Shown: positions 28,686 through 41,384, numbered from the stretch's first letter. The stretch is DNA of 64,000 nucleotides from Marinobacterium zhoushanense (GCF_014641945.1 NZ_BMIJ01000006.1:248001-312000), one strand, 5' to 3'. Notes: generated from the letters alone by a model not told the origin. A program made the numbers and translations.

Positions 28686-29918
28686 ATGATCAAACGCCCG
28701 TTACCAGTAGCGCTACTGTTCCTGCGTGATCTGGTGCGCCAGTACAAAGCCAACCAAGGCATACTCAACGCTGCCGCGCTGACCTATACCACTTTGTTCG
28801 CAGTCGTGCCGCTGATGACCGTCTCCTACGCGATGCTGGCGGCTATACCCTCATTTCAGGGGGTGGGGGAGATGATCCAGGGGTGGGTATTCGACAACTT
28901 CGTGCCCGCCACCGGCGCCGTAGTGCAGGAGCATCTTGCAGGGTTTACCAGTCAGGCGCGCAAGCTGACGGCGGTCGGTATCCTGTTCCTGCTGATCACA
29001 TCGATCATGATGATGAAAAATATCGAGGCAGCGCTAAACCGGATCTGGCGGGTCAGTGAGCCGCGCAAGGGGATGTCCAGTTTCCTACTTTATTGGGCAG
29101 TACTGAGTCTGGGGCCGCTGTTGATCGGTTTCGGCTTGCTGCTGACCTCCTACGTGGCATCGCTGCCGTTGTTCACCGATGCCACGGCCATGGTTGGTCA
29201 GGCCCAGCTATTGGCGCTCTTTCCACCGCTGTTGTCGACGTTGGCATTTACGCTGCTGTATGCCGCCGTGCCGAACTGCCGGGTGCCGTTGAAGAACGCA
29301 TTGATCGGCGGTGTGGCGGCGGCGCTCATGTTTGAACTGGCCAAACGCGGCTTTGCGCTGTTCGTGACCCAATTCCCCTCCTATGAGCTGATCTACGGAG
29401 CGTTCGCCGCTGTACCACTGTTTCTGGTCTGGATCTTTATCTGCTGGACCATCGCTCTGCTCGGCGCAGAGCTATCACGGGCATTGACTATCTATCACGC
29501 GGGTAACCGGAAACGTCGCGAACCCCATTTTTATACCCTGCTTTCGGTACTTGAACGACTTTGGCGGGCGCAGCAGCGTGGTGAGCCGCTGGAGGACAGT
29601 CGGCTTTTGCATGACGTTCCGGCATTGGATCAAGGGCGTTGGGATGACTATGCCCAGCTGTTGATGACGGCGGGGCTGGTTCGCAGGACCGAACATGGCC
29701 ATTATCTGCTGAGTCGGGACCTGTCGACCTTTACCCTGGCTCAACTCCAGGCACTGTTGCCTTGGCCGTTGCCATCCGGATTAAGCCAGGCAGATAGCGA
29801 ATGGAAACAGTGGGTCGGTGAGCGTCTGGATGAGCTCAGTCAGCGGCGCCAGGATACGTTGAATCTGTCGTTGAGCGCACTGTTTAGCGGTTCGGTAATA
29901 CAAAAACAGGAGGATTGA
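28686..29918 (+). CDS. YihY/BrkB-family inner-membrane protein
   Basis: This protein of about 410 residues has six hydrophobic segments and the family hallmarks NAAALTYTTLFAVVPLM, IWRV and YGAFAAVPLFLVWI. The C-terminal 110 residues form a soluble domain. The family was once called RNase BN, but that activity belongs to another protein; the present role is unknown. I chose the ATG at 28686, directly behind AGGATTAGGA; the frame extends 29 codons upstream without similarity. It is divergent from the arsC operon and abuts acyP. Confidence 0.88.
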   Translation: MIKRPLPVALLFLRDLVRQYKANQGILNAAALTYTTLFAVVPLMTVSYAMLAAIPSFQGVGEMIQGWVFDNFVPATGAVVQEHLAGFTSQARKLTAVGILFLLITSIMMMKNIEAALNRIWRVSEPRKGMSSFLLYWAVLSLGPLLIGFGLLLTSYVASLPLFTDATAMVGQAQLLALFPPLLSTLAFTLLYAAVPNCRVPLKNALIGGVAAALMFELAKRGFALFVTQFPSYELIYGAFAAVPLFLVWIFICWTIALLGAELSRALTIYHAGNRKRREPHFYTLLSVLERLWRAQQRGEPLEDSRLLHDVPALDQGRWDDYAQLLMTAGLVRRTEHGHYLLSRDLSTFTLAQLQALLPWPLPSGLSQADSEWKQWVGERLDELSQRRQDTLNLSLSALFSGSVIQKQED

Positions 29919-30200
29919 ATGGCCGAGATCTGTACTCATCTGGTGGTGAGTGGTCGGGTACAGGGTGTCTGGTTCCGCCGCTTTACCCAGGAACATGCCC
30001 AGTCCAACGGCGTAACTGGATGGGTGCGGAATCTTGCCGATGGCCGTGTGGAGGCGATGCTGTGTGGCGATGAGCGCGCCGTACGTCACGTAGAGGCTTG
30101 GTTGAACCGAGGCCCTGACTCAGCAAGAGTAACCTCGGTAGAGGCAACCGATGTGTCGCCGGAGCAGTTCGAAAGCTTTGAAATCAGGGCGGATGCCTGA
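29919..30200 (+). CDS. acyP: Acylphosphatase
   Basis: This 93-residue enzyme hydrolyses carboxyl-phosphate bonds. The substrate-binding arginine lies in GRVQGVWFRR and the catalytic asparagine in GWVRNLADG, both canonical. Its ATG follows the yihY stop with no gap (TGAATG), so the two genes are cotranslated. Length is normal. Confidence 0.93.
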   Translation: MAEICTHLVVSGRVQGVWFRRFTQEHAQSNGVTGWVRNLADGRVEAMLCGDERAVRHVEAWLNRGPDSARVTSVEATDVSPEQFESFEIRADA

Positions 30201-30349
30201 TCGATAAAGGCGGTCAGTCCGGGTGACTTGAGTAGCCATGGCGGCTACCAGGGCGGAAAATCCAGACTACACTGAGGGGACAGCTTCCTACCGCCGAACA
30301 CGCCGCCGGAGGTACGTGGATCCGGTACAGCAATGGAGCATAAGGATAT

Positions 30350-33300
30350 ATGCAGCTGAAAACCAGAACAGCAGCCTGGGGTGTACTGTCGGTCGTCGCG
30401 CTCTTCCTGACCGGAATGATCGCGTTCTGGGCGCTCGACTATAGCCAAAGAAAGGACATACAGGTTAGCCAGACAGCCGAGCGGGCGGTCGCCGCGGGCT
30501 ATGCCATTTCTCGCCAGATCAACTCCATTTACTCCGATCTTATTTTCCTGGGTCAAGGGTCCCAATTTCGCGAGCAGCAGGCAAATCCTGACCTCAACAG
30601 CTCCGAGTTGGAGCAGGTCTGGCGTCGTTACCTCGGTGATCGTCCCTATCTTCAACAGCTGCGTTACCTGGATGAACAGGGTCGGGAGCGGGTGCGGGTC
30701 CATCGAGTGCATGGCGCTGAGGTGCTGGTAGTGCCCGCATCTGAATTGCAGGACAAATCTGATCGATACTATTTTCGCCAGGCACAGTCTCTGGTGCCCG
30801 GGCAGCTCTACCTTTCGCCGCTTGATCTCAATATTGAGCAGGGGGTGATCGAGAGACCTTTTAGGCCAATGGTGCGTTTCGTACTGCGGCTTGCCAGCGC
30901 CGAAGCGCTTGATGGCGATGGGATGCTGGTGCTCAATGTCGATGCGAACTATCTGCTTGGGCCGCTACTGGAGATGGAGTTGGCACCGGGTGAATTGCTC
31001 CTGGCCGATAACGCGGGGCGGCTGCTGATCGATAGCAGTGGTCTGCCCTACTGGCAAAGCGGGTACGAAATGCCCCGTGGTCAGCTATCGAGCTCGCTGT
31101 TTGAGACCGCACCTCAGCAAGATCTCTATATCAGTATCAGTCAGGCCGCAGGGGAAGTGTCGGCCAGGGTGCGATTAAGTGCTCAGCCCATCAATGGTAG
31201 CAGTCAGGCCACCTTGGCCGTGCATGCCCCCTCGATGCCCTGGTTCGTGATCATGCGCGACAGCATATCACTGTTCCCCCGGGAGCAATCGTTACTGCAG
31301 CTGCTGTGGTCACTGGTGTTGCTGGTGTCCCTGCTGTTGTTCTGTATCCAGTTGTTGCGACGGTCGTTTCAGGTCGAGCGTGCGTTGATGAGCAGTCGCC
31401 GGTTCGAGCAAGAGGCGAACGTGCGCGCCAAAGAGAATGAGTCGTTGATCGCTCAGCTTGGCGAGGGCGTGCTGCTGTTCGATCAGGAACAGCGCCTGGT
31501 CAGAGGCAACAATGCCGCCCGTCGCTTGTTGGATTGCCGCCTGGAGGAAGCGGAGGACGCCTTTGCCGTCCATAGGGTCTTGCCTGAGCTGTGCCGATAC
31601 GGACACCTACGGGCTGGGCCAGCGGAGCTGATTGTGGATTCAGAGCCGCCGAGGTTGCTGCACGCCTGCGTATCCCATCTTCTGATCGGGGGCCAGCCTC
31701 ATCACCTGATCGTACTCTCGGAATCCGGCCGGCTCGATACGCACGGCCGTCAGGAGTTCGAGCTGGGCATGATCCTGAATGCATCGGAGGAGATGATTCT
31801 CCTGGTGCAGGCTGACCTTACCATCAGGTTCATAAACTCACGGGCAAAGGATCTATTGGGCATTGCAAATGCCGGGGATACGTCGATCGGGTTTAAAGAT
31901 CTGGGTTTCCATCTGGATGATGATCTGCGCGTTCTGATGGCCGGACTCGGTCAGGATGGAGCCCGGGCCGAGGGTAGCGGGGAGTTGGTTCGAGGCGGAA
32001 AGGCTCGGACGATCAACTATGTGCTGCATCGTATCTGTCATTACCAGGGGGTGATTCATTATGCGATGACGGTTCGCGATATCACTCAGTACCTTGAAAC
32101 GGAAGAGCAGCTGAATCGGCTCGGGGAGAAGGATCTGCTGCGGGTCATGGCCAGCCGTGTTCAGTTGGCACGGGAGTTCGAGTCGCTGATGGCGCCGGAT
32201 AAGCGGTTGGCGTTGATGGTGATCGATATCGACCGCTTGCGCATGATCAACAATAGCCTTGGATATCGCGCCGGTGATACCGCCATCCGGCAGTTCAGCA
32301 GACGCTTGGTTGAGGCAGCACCCAATGCTCTGGTCGCCAGGCTAAGCGCGGATAGTTTTGTGCTGGTCTGTGAAGGCAATGAAGCCTTGGTATTTGAGCA
32401 GATCGAAACCATCAGGGCTCATATGGTGGAACCGATGGAGCTGGCCGGGCAGCTGATCAAAATCAGTTTCTCTACGGGTATTGCCTACTGGCCGGAGCAT
32501 TCGCGCCAGTTTGAGCCGCTGTTGCAGGCGGCTCTGGTTGCCCTGAACAACATCAAGGGGATGCGTGGCCAGGTGTCCGTGTTCGAACCGCATTTTGCCG
32601 ATAGCAACCGCGAGCAGCTGAATCTCGAAGAGTACCTGAAGCGTGCGATCGAAGAAGCAAGATTTGAACTCTGGTATCAGCCGGTCGTCAACGCGGTCAG
32701 CGGGCGGATCGAGCAGTTCGAGGCGCTCATGCGACTGCGCGACGAGCAGGGCGAGCTGATCAGTCCGGATCGCTTTATCCCACTGCTGGAGGAGAGCGGC
32801 TGGATCATGTTGCTGGAGCCCTGGTTGCTAAGATCAGCCATCTCCGCGGCGTCGCTGCTGGCGCGGCGTGTTCCGGGAGGCTCCTGCGTGGCGATCAATA
32901 TCTGCGGTCAGCAACTGCTGGATAACGGCTTCATTGAACGGCTGTTGAGGATTCTGGACGAGTCCGCCTGTGAGCCGAGCTGGATATCCCTTGAGGTCAC
33001 TGAACGACAGTTCCTGGAACATCCCGAACGGGTTATTCAGGTGCTGCAGGCGTTACGTGAAATGGGTATACGGGTTGCCGTCGATGATTTCGGCACCGGC
33101 TATTCGTCGCTGGCCTACGTTAAGCGCCTTCCGGTAGAGCACCTTAAGATCGACCGCGAGTTTATTCGCGAGCTGCCTCATTCAGAGCCGGACAAGGCGA
33201 TCGTCAACTCCGTCGGTCGCATGTCTGAGGGGTTGGGGATGCATGTCATCGCTGAGGGTGTGGAGACCCAGGAGCAGATGGAGTGGCTCAAGGCGCACAA

Positions 33301-33434
33301 GGTGTTTCTGTATCAGGGCTATCTTTTTGCTCGACCGGCGCCGCTGGAATCCTGGCTGTCGGATGAGGCGCTGGGGTTGGTGCTGAGGCCGTTGAGGGAG
33401 GAGCGCGACGATGAGATCGCGCCCCTCTCATCGA

Positions 33435-33442
<8 letters not shown>
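30350..33442 (+). CDS. Membrane PAS-GGDEF(degenerate)-EAL c-di-GMP phosphodiesterase
   Basis: This 1030-residue protein has a first membrane helix (about 8-27), a periplasmic Cache-like sensor (28-310) and a second helix (313-335). Two PAS-like regions follow (about 355-450 and 460-575), then a GGDEF domain (590-745) and an EAL domain (760-1010). The GGDEF signature reads SADSF (about 663-667), so cyclase activity is not expected. The EAL domain keeps EAL in EQFEALMRL (about 788), EVTERQF, and [10 protein letters not shown] (about 910), so phosphodiesterase activity is likely. AAGGA precedes the ATG. Its stop overlaps the convergent proS stop by 8 nt. It would lower c-di-GMP in response to an unknown periplasmic signal. 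Confidence 0.9.
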
Positions 33443-35147
<1,705 letters not shown>

Positions 35148-35199
35148 GGCTCCGCTTGTCCCAAATGAAAAATGGCACCCATTTTATGGGGCGCGCAGC

Positions 35200-35733
35200 T
35201 CAGCCACAAGTCGAACCGTAGTGATAGTCATTAATCGGCTCGTCGCTGAATCGCGATTGCGGGTCGCGGGGGCGTGAGTCGATAAACTCGATAAGCTCGT
35301 CGAGCTCGTTTTCATTGAAGACCGGTATGCCGCCTCTGATCAGTTCGTTCGCGGTGATGCCGGGAGCGTTGGACTCCGTGCCGGTGAAGTTGCCGTCGTA
35401 GGTGGTCCGGTTGCCGCACGAAGGGCTGCGCGCTTTCATCAACGCGCAGCAGACGTTGTACTCCTGGGCGATATCCATCGCCATTTCGGCTCCGGCCAAG
35501 AACTGCGGCGTAAAGTCTCGTCCATCTCGTGTGGTAACCAGGATCGGAAATCGGTTTTGAATTTCGGCGGGTGGGCGGGGTGTCGGCAGTCCACCGAGCA
35601 CCTCCGGGCAGACCGAGATAAGGCGGCCTTCACTTTTCCAGCGGGCAATTTTTGGATGGTTGATCAAGCTGTGTCCGCCATCGTAGCGGACCGGTGCGCC
35701 CAAAAGGCAGGCACTTACCAGTATCTTGTCCAT
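35200..35733 (-). CDS. DUF523 family protein
   Basis: This 177-residue protein carries the DUF523 cysteine pattern: SACLLG near the start, CPEVLGG, and CALMKARSPSCG in the middle. The conserved cysteines suggest metal or cofactor binding, but no function is known. It is a single gene, co-directional with proS and separated from it by about 50 nt. Confidence 0.85.
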   Translation of the reverse strand: MDKILVSACLLGAPVRYDGGHSLINHPKIARWKSEGRLISVCPEVLGGLPTPRPPAEIQNRFPILVTTRDGRDFTPQFLAGAEMAMDIAQEYNVCCALMKARSPSCGNRTTYDGNFTGTESNAPGITANELIRGGIPVFNENELDELIEFIDSRPRDPQSRFSDEPINDYHYGSTCG

Positions 35734-35859
35734 GAGTCTGTTCTTCCGGTTTGTTTTATTGTTCTTATTCTGCCGGGCAAATTTTAAGCCCTGATTGCAA
35801 CCGGATACAAATCGACTTTGGTCCTGCTGTGATCGGCGTCAAGCATGAGTGCTCAATTT

Positions 35860-36291
35860 TCAGGCAGGGCGAGGGTCTACCATGAATGTGGCTTCGCCGG
35901 TGGCAACCAGTTTTTCACCCACATGTACATCGGTACGGCAGGTAACCCGTTTACGTCTTACATTGATATCGGTGACCGTCACTGTTGCCCGGGCGGTGTC
36001 ACCGATGCGTACCGGTGCTTTGAACTTGATCTGTTGATCCAGATATATGCATCCGGGACCTGGCAGGCGTGTGCCCGCGACGGCGGAGATCAGTGCGGCG
36101 CTGAACATGCCGTGAGCGATACGGCCGCCAAAGGCCGTTTGCTTCGCGTACTCTTCATTTATATGTACAGGGTTGTTGTCGCCGGAGATCTCCGCAAACA
36201 TGTTGACGTCCGATTCCGAAATGACTTTGGCAAAGGATTCGCTCATGCCGATCTCGAGGTCTTCGAGGTAGTAGCCGTGCTGGTCGTGCAT
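35860..36291 (-). CDS. MaoC-like hot-dog hydratase (PhaJ type)
   Basis: This 143-residue protein has the hydratase-2 motif with catalytic Asp and His: FAEISGDNNPVH followed by GGRIAHGMFSAAL. PhaJ-type enzymes hydrate trans-2-enoyl-CoA to (R)-3-hydroxyacyl-CoA, linking beta-oxidation to polyester synthesis. No pha genes are adjacent, so the pathway is not proven. It is divergent from fetAB. Confidence 0.88.
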   Translation of the reverse strand: MHDQHGYYLEDLEIGMSESFAKVISESDVNMFAEISGDNNPVHINEEYAKQTAFGGRIAHGMFSAALISAVAGTRLPGPGCIYLDQQIKFKAPVRIGDTARATVTVTDINVRRKRVTCRTDVHVGEKLVATGEATFMVDPRPA

Positions 36292-36438
36292 TATAAGTAC
36301 TCAGTTAGGTAATAGTGAAATTCTCTACCGCTATCCTTAATGGAGCGTGTAATAGGATGCGAAGGATAGTGCCAAAATGTTGCAATGCAATATTCGTCGG
36401 ATTTTAGCGCAACGGGCCTGGATGGCGAAGGGGGAGGC

Positions 36439-37095
36439 ATGACGGACGCAGCGGTCATAGAACTGCGCGGTTTTGCAATAAGCCGCAACGACACTTTGTT
36501 GCTCGAGCCTACCGACATGGTAATCGCGACCGGGGAACGGCTGCTGATTACTGGGCCTTCCGGTTGTGGCAAGTCAACCTTTTTGAAAAGGCTTTGTGCA
36601 CTGGAGCCCGGTAACGAGGAGCAGGTTTGGTTGCGGGGTGAACAGGCTGCACGCTGGGAGATGCCTAAGCTTAGAAAAACGATGGCCTATCTGCCACAAA
36701 CGCCGGTGATGTTGGAGGGAAGTGTGCGCGACAACCTGTGTTTAGGCTTGTCGTTACGGGTTTATAAGGGGATGCAGTTCAGTGACGACCGCCTTCGTGA
36801 CGCCCTGGCCAGCGTAAATCTTGATATCGATCTGGAATCTAACGCTACACGGCTGTCGCCCGGGCAGAAAGCCCGCGTAGCGCTGTTACAAAGGCTGATG
36901 CTGACTCCCGACGTGCTGTTGTGTGATGAACCGATCGCGTCGCTTGACCAGGAGAACGCTCAGCTGGTTGTCAGGGTGTTGGCCGAGGCGGGGGCGGCAG
37001 GCATGACGCAAATTATTGTCAGTCACCAGGGGTTGCCGGACCTGTACGGGCGCCAATACCGCTTGAACCAAGCGCGGCTGGAGCTGGTTGAATGA
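36439..37095 (+). CDS. fetA: FetA/YbbL-type ABC transporter ATP-binding protein
   Basis: This 218-residue ATPase has Walker A GPSGCGKST, the signature LSPGQKARVALLQRL and Walker B VLLCDEPIASLD. I set the start at 36439 because GGGGGAGG lies directly upstream; the frame opens 18 codons earlier without family similarity. It overlaps the permease gene by 4 nt (ATGA). In E. coli the FetAB pair exports iron and protects against peroxide. Confidence 0.88.
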   Translation: MTDAAVIELRGFAISRNDTLLLEPTDMVIATGERLLITGPSGCGKSTFLKRLCALEPGNEEQVWLRGEQAARWEMPKLRKTMAYLPQTPVMLEGSVRDNLCLGLSLRVYKGMQFSDDRLRDALASVNLDIDLESNATRLSPGQKARVALLQRLMLTPDVLLCDEPIASLDQENAQLVVRVLAEAGAAGMTQIIVSHQGLPDLYGRQYRLNQARLELVE

Positions 37096-37865
37096 GCGTT
37101 ATCGAGATCGGTTGGGGGCAGTTACTGCTGTCGTTGCTGTTTATTCTGCTGGCTGCGGCTGCTTCGCTCTACTATCAGCTCAGGATGGAGCGAGACCTGC
37201 TGGTTGGGACAGTGCGCACGTTTCTGCAGCTGGCCCTGGTCGGCTACGTGTTGCAGTTTATTTTCGATCTCGAACATCCGCTGTTGATCCTGCTGCTCTA
37301 TCTCTGGATGCTGTTTTGGGCGGCACAGGCGATACACAGCCGGGTCGACGAGTCGGAGGTGGCGATTATGGGGCCTACTTTCGTGTCGATGGCGGTCACT
37401 TTTACGTTGATCACATCGATGGTAACCAGCCTGGTGATCCAGGTTGAGCCCTGGTACCGACCGCAATATTTTATACCTCTCGGCGGCATGATTGCCGGTA
37501 ACGCGATGACCGCGATCTCGCTGTCGCTGGAGCGGTTGCTGAGCAGTCTGAGACAGCAGCGGGCCGAAGTTGAGCTGATCCTCAGTTTGGGTGGGAGCTG
37601 GCAGGAGGCCTCTCAGCGACTGCGTCGGGACTCGATCAAGGCGGGTATGATTCCGTCGGTCAACGCGATGATGACGGTGGGCCTGGTCTCATTACCGGGC
37701 ATGATGAGTGGGCAGATCCTGGCCGGCGTCGATCCTGAACAAGCGATTCGTTACCAGATACTGGTGATGTTGATGCTGGTAGGCGCAACGGCGTTGGGCA
37801 CGCTGATCGTTGTGAACCTGATTCTGCGCCGTTGCTTTACCCGTTTCGATCAACTCCGGCTCTAA
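37092..37865 (+). CDS. fetB: FetB/YbbM-type ABC transporter permease
   Basis: This 257-residue membrane protein has about seven hydrophobic segments, and the family stretches FIPLGGMIAGNAM and SLPGMMSGQILAG are visible. It begins inside the fetA stop (ATGA overlap), so the two form one transporter. It is annotated as an iron exporter by homology. No iron-responsive site was identified. Confidence 0.9.
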   Translation: MSVIEIGWGQLLLSLLFILLAAAASLYYQLRMERDLLVGTVRTFLQLALVGYVLQFIFDLEHPLLILLLYLWMLFWAAQAIHSRVDESEVAIMGPTFVSMAVTFTLITSMVTSLVIQVEPWYRPQYFIPLGGMIAGNAMTAISLSLERLLSSLRQQRAEVELILSLGGSWQEASQRLRRDSIKAGMIPSVNAMMTVGLVSLPGMMSGQILAGVDPEQAIRYQILVMLMLVGATALGTLIVVNLILRRCFTRFDQLRL

Positions 37866-37950
37866 GACGTTTCCGGATATTGTGTTATCAAACCCGGAAA
37901 TGGGGTATCTTAGCCGCCTCTAAATTCACTGGACACCGATACGACTGACG

Positions 37951-39144
37951 ATGATTATCAAACCGAAAATCCGAGGCTTTATCTGTACCACTACTCATCC
38001 GGCCGGTTGCGAAGCGAACGTGCGCGAGCAGATCGAGTACACCCAGGCTCAGGGGCCGCTGGAAAATGGTCCTAAAAAGGTACTGGTGATCGGGGCCTCC
38101 AGTGGCTACGGCCTGTCATCACGTATCGCCGCTGCTTTCGGTAGCGGCGCGGCGACCATCGGCGTGTTCTTCGAAAAGCCGGCCAGCGAGAAAAAACCGG
38201 GTACTGCGGGTTGGTATAACGCTGCCGCGTTCCAGCGTCTTGCGCATGAGGCGGGGCTTTATGCGAAGAGCCTGAACGGCGATGCGTTCTCTCACGAGGC
38301 GAAGCAGAAAACCGTTGATCTGATCAAGGCGGATCTGGGTCAGGTTGACCTGGTGGTCTACTCGCTGGCGTCTCCGGTGCGCAAAATGCCGGACAGCGGC
38401 GAAGTTGTACGCTCTTCGCTGAAGCCTATCGGCGAGCCTTACCGCTCCACGGCGATCGACACCAACAAGGACTGCATCATCGAGGCGGAAGTCGAGCCGG
38501 CGACCCATCAAGAGGTGGCCGATACCGTGACCGTTATGGGCGGTGAAGATTGGGAGCTGTGGATTCAGGCGCTGAAAGAGGCGGATGTGCTGGCTCCTGG
38601 TTGTAAAACCGTCGCGTATAGCTATATCGGCACGGAAATCACCTGGCCGATCTATTGGCATGGTGCCCTGGGCAAGGCAAAACAGGATCTGGATCGTGCT
38701 GCCAGCGAGCTGAATACCGCACTGTCAGCAGAGGGTGGTCAGGCCAATGTGGCGGTTCTGAAATCTGTTGTCACGCAGGCCAGCTCGGCAATACCGGTGA
38801 TGCCGTTGTACCTGTCGATGGTATTCAAGGTAATGCGTGAAAAAGGCCTGCATGAAGGTTGTATGGAGCAGGTCTATCGTCTTTTCAGCACAGGGCTGTA
38901 CGGCGAAAGTGCAGTGCTTGACGAAGGCAACCGTTACCGTATGGACGACTGGGAGCTGCGTGATGACGTGCAGAAACCCTGTCAGGAGCTTTGGCCCAAG
39001 GTGACGACCGAAAACCTGTTCGAAGTGACCGACTATCAGCTATACAAGGATGAGTTCCTGAAGCTGTTCGGTTTTGGCATCGATGGTATCGATTACGATG
39101 CCGATGTCGATCCCGTGGTCGAATTTGACGTGATCGATATCTGA
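37951..39144 (+). CDS. fabV: Enoyl-ACP reductase FabV
   Basis: This 397-residue NADH-dependent reductase performs the last step of fatty-acid elongation. FabV hallmarks are the opening [12 protein letters not shown], the cofactor loop GASSGYGL and the active-site spacing Y-(x8)-K in [11 protein letters not shown]. FabV enzymes are generally resistant to triclosan, unlike FabI. It is a single gene with its own terminator at 39161-39184. Confidence 0.96.
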   Translation: MIIKPKIRGFICTTTHPAGCEANVREQIEYTQAQGPLENGPKKVLVIGASSGYGLSSRIAAAFGSGAATIGVFFEKPASEKKPGTAGWYNAAAFQRLAHEAGLYAKSLNGDAFSHEAKQKTVDLIKADLGQVDLVVYSLASPVRKMPDSGEVVRSSLKPIGEPYRSTAIDTNKDCIIEAEVEPATHQEVADTVTVMGGEDWELWIQALKEADVLAPGCKTVAYSYIGTEITWPIYWHGALGKAKQDLDRAASELNTALSAEGGQANVAVLKSVVTQASSAIPVMPLYLSMVFKVMREKGLHEGCMEQVYRLFSTGLYGESAVLDEGNRYRMDDWELRDDVQKPCQELWPKVTTENLFEVTDYQLYKDEFLKLFGFGIDGIDYDADVDPVVEFDVIDI

Positions 39145-39160
39145 TATCGAATCCGTATGG

Positions 39161-39184
39161 AAAGGGCGCCTCAGGGCGCCTTTT
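39161..39184 (+). terminator. Intrinsic terminator of fabV
   Basis: AAAGGGCGCC and GGCGCCTTTT pair as a 10-bp stem with one G-U pair and a TCAG loop, ending in a T-run. It lies 17 nt after the fabV stop. Confidence 0.88.
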
Positions 39185-39287
39185 CTATTTGCTTGTCTCT
39201 CAGCGAGGCGGGCAGATCGGATGGCGAAATTATCGCTGCTGTGCAATAATTGAACGACCGTTTGACTAGAGCCGAAAGGAGTTGGCT

Positions 39288-39797
39288 ATGAATATCAGGA
39301 CGATGCTCGCCTATATCTTTTTTCCAATAGTCGGAGTTCTTTCCGGCTGTGTCGGAACCTCCTCATCAACCGCCCAGATCTCCGTTCCGCCCGGAAGGGT
39401 CATTGCCAGTGCTGAGCAGCTGGAGGGTGAATGGGTGGTGTCATCAATCGGAGCGCGAGAGGTGCAGGGGCAATATTCACCCCGTATCGCTTTTGGTAAA
39501 CAGCAGCGAGTTGGTGGCATGGCCGGTTGCAATCGTTTTCTCGGCGATTATGCGCTGGGCCGGGAAGGTCAGTTGTTGTTTGGTGAGATGCGGGTTACAC
39601 GCCGAATTTGCGCTGAGCCGATCATGTTTCAGGAGGCACTGTTGCTCAATCGCTTGCGCGGTGTGAGAAGCGGCAGGTTGACGGCGGATGGTGAGCTGTT
39701 GCTCTACTTCGAAGAGGGTGCTCTGCCGATACGCATGCGCCCCGATAACACGCAGGCGATTAGCGACTCCGTCAAGAGTGGGCCCTATCACGGTTGA
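39288..39797 (+). CDS. META-domain (HslJ-like) lipoprotein
   Basis: This 169-residue protein has a lipoprotein signal ending in VLSGC (lipobox, Cys at about 21). The mature part shows the META/HslJ pattern: LEGEWVVSSI, GGMAGCNRFLGDYAL and the RRICAEP segment. HslJ-type proteins are linked to heat and novobiocin tolerance in E. coli. The start at ATG 39288 is preferred over an in-frame TTG at 39282 because AGGAG is 6 nt upstream. Confidence 0.85.
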   Translation: MNIRTMLAYIFFPIVGVLSGCVGTSSSTAQISVPPGRVIASAEQLEGEWVVSSIGAREVQGQYSPRIAFGKQQRVGGMAGCNRFLGDYALGREGQLLFGEMRVTRRICAEPIMFQEALLLNRLRGVRSGRLTADGELLLYFEEGALPIRMRPDNTQAISDSVKSGPYHG

Positions 39798-39906
39798 TCT
39801 GCCCTGGCGCGAAAACGGAACGGGCCCTGCGGCTGGTCGTGACTGGTGTAGTTTAAGTACACTACGCCGGCTCACCCAATTCGCCATCCGGAGAGGCGTC
39901 GTTGTT

Positions 39907-41004
39907 ATGAAGTATCGCAGTGTTCAAGGTGCAGACAAGAGTTACAGTCATCAGCGGGAGGATCGTATCGGGGTGCTGTTGACCAACCTTGGTACCCCTG
40001 ATGAGCCGACTCCGAAGGCGTTGCGCCGCTACCTGAAGCAGTTTCTCTGGGATCCAAGGGTTGTGGAGCTGCCACGGCCACTTTGGTGGCTGATTCTTAA
40101 CGGTATCATACTCAACACCAGGCCTCGGCGCTCGGCGGAAGCCTATCGTCAGGTCTGGACGGAGCGTGGATCCCCACTGCTCCTGCATACCCATGCTCAG
40201 GCTGAGGCGTTGGCCGAACGATTTTCTGAGGCTGAGGGATTGCCGGTCGTGATCGAGTTCGCGATGCGCTATGGAAACCCGTCGATAGAAACGGTCATTC
40301 AGCGCATGCAGGAACAGGGTGTCAGGCGTTTGCTGGTGTTGCCGCTTTATCCGCAATACAGCGCCGCAACGACGGCATCGACCTTTGACGCGCTGGCGGC
40401 GGACTTCACCCAGCGGCGCTGGTTGCCGGATTTGCGCTTCGTTTCCCACTACCACGACTTTCCGGCCTATATCGAGGCGATGGCGGTGTCGATAGAACAG
40501 TACTGGCAGCAGCATGGGCGGCCGGACCGCCTGCTGCTCTCGTACCACGGCGTACCTGAACGTTATCTGCATTCCGGGGATCCGTACTATTGCGAGTGCA
40601 AGGCAACGTCGAGGCTCTTGGCCGATCGGCTGGGGGAGGATGAAGTGTTTTGCATGACAACCTTTCAGTCCCGGTTTGGTCGCGAGGAGTGGTTGAAACC
40701 CTACACCGATGAAACCTTGAAAGCCTTGCCTGCCTCTGGCGTCAAATCGGTTCAGGTTTATTGCCCGGGGTTTGCTGCCGATTGCCTGGAAACGATCGAG
40801 GAGATTGGTGTCGAGAATCGCGACTACTTCTTGAGCGCAGGTGGAGAGCGCTATGGCTATATCCCGGCGCTCAATGACCGGGTGGAGCACATCGATGCTC
40901 TGGAACAGCTGGTCCGATCACAGATTGCGGACTGGTTGAGCCTGGGGAAAAAGGACTCGGCTCGGCGTCAAGTGCGTGCACAGGCAGCTGGTGCTGAGTA
41001 CTGA
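39907..41004 (+). CDS. hemH: Ferrochelatase
   Basis: This 365-residue enzyme inserts ferrous iron into protoporphyrin IX at the end of haem synthesis. VLLTNLGTPDEPTP at the start, SYHGVPERYL with the active histidine, and FQSRFGREEWLKPYTDE are typical. The frame is open 73 codons upstream of the chosen ATG, into the META gene, but similarity begins with the ATG at 39907. GGAGAGG lies about 10 nt upstream. Confidence 0.95.
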   Translation: MKYRSVQGADKSYSHQREDRIGVLLTNLGTPDEPTPKALRRYLKQFLWDPRVVELPRPLWWLILNGIILNTRPRRSAEAYRQVWTERGSPLLLHTHAQAEALAERFSEAEGLPVVIEFAMRYGNPSIETVIQRMQEQGVRRLLVLPLYPQYSAATTASTFDALAADFTQRRWLPDLRFVSHYHDFPAYIEAMAVSIEQYWQQHGRPDRLLLSYHGVPERYLHSGDPYYCECKATSRLLADRLGEDEVFCMTTFQSRFGREEWLKPYTDETLKALPASGVKSVQVYCPGFAADCLETIEEIGVENRDYFLSAGGERYGYIPALNDRVEHIDALEQLVRSQIADWLSLGKKDSARRQVRAQAAGAEY

Positions 41005-41153
41005 TTGGCCAGATGGGAGCCAAATCATCGCGATCGCAACAAAATGAATAGAACGGCATTGCCGAGATGCGCCGCATGTGCAAAATAAAGGGGTAGGCAT
41101 CGGTGATTCTGCCGACGGCTCGCAGCCCTTAACCCTGCAAAGGAGGCCGCATC

Positions 41154-41339
41154 ATGAGCAATACCACTCCCCATCCAAAATTTATGGAAGCCATGCGTAA
41201 ACTCTCAGCCATGACTGAGGAGGAGCGGCTATCAGAAGAGAATAAGGAGCTTTTCGAGCAGGCGATGAAATACGCCCCCCTGGATATTCAACCGGCGCTG
41301 ATTGCGATCCAGAAGAAGTATGAGGTGTCGGTGCACTGA
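41154..41339 (+). CDS. Small acidic protein of unknown function
   Basis: This 61-residue protein is preceded by a strong ribosome site (AAAGGAGG, 7 nt from the ATG), which makes it credible despite its size. It is helical and charged, with a central EEERLSEENKELFEQAMKYA-type stretch and no signal peptide or membrane segment. I do not recognise a family. It faces another small gene (41440-41715) across a perfect palindrome. Confidence 0.75.
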   Translation: MSNTTPHPKFMEAMRKLSAMTEEERLSEENKELFEQAMKYAPLDIQPALIAIQKKYEVSVH

Positions 41340-41384
41340 CCGGTATCTCAGCCGTTTCGAAGAATTTAATCTTTGTGACCGCAG

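Noticed and set aside
39688..39906. N-terminal extension of the hemH frame
   Set aside because: These 73 codons overlap the META lipoprotein gene in another frame and have no ferrochelatase similarity, so the start was moved to 39907.
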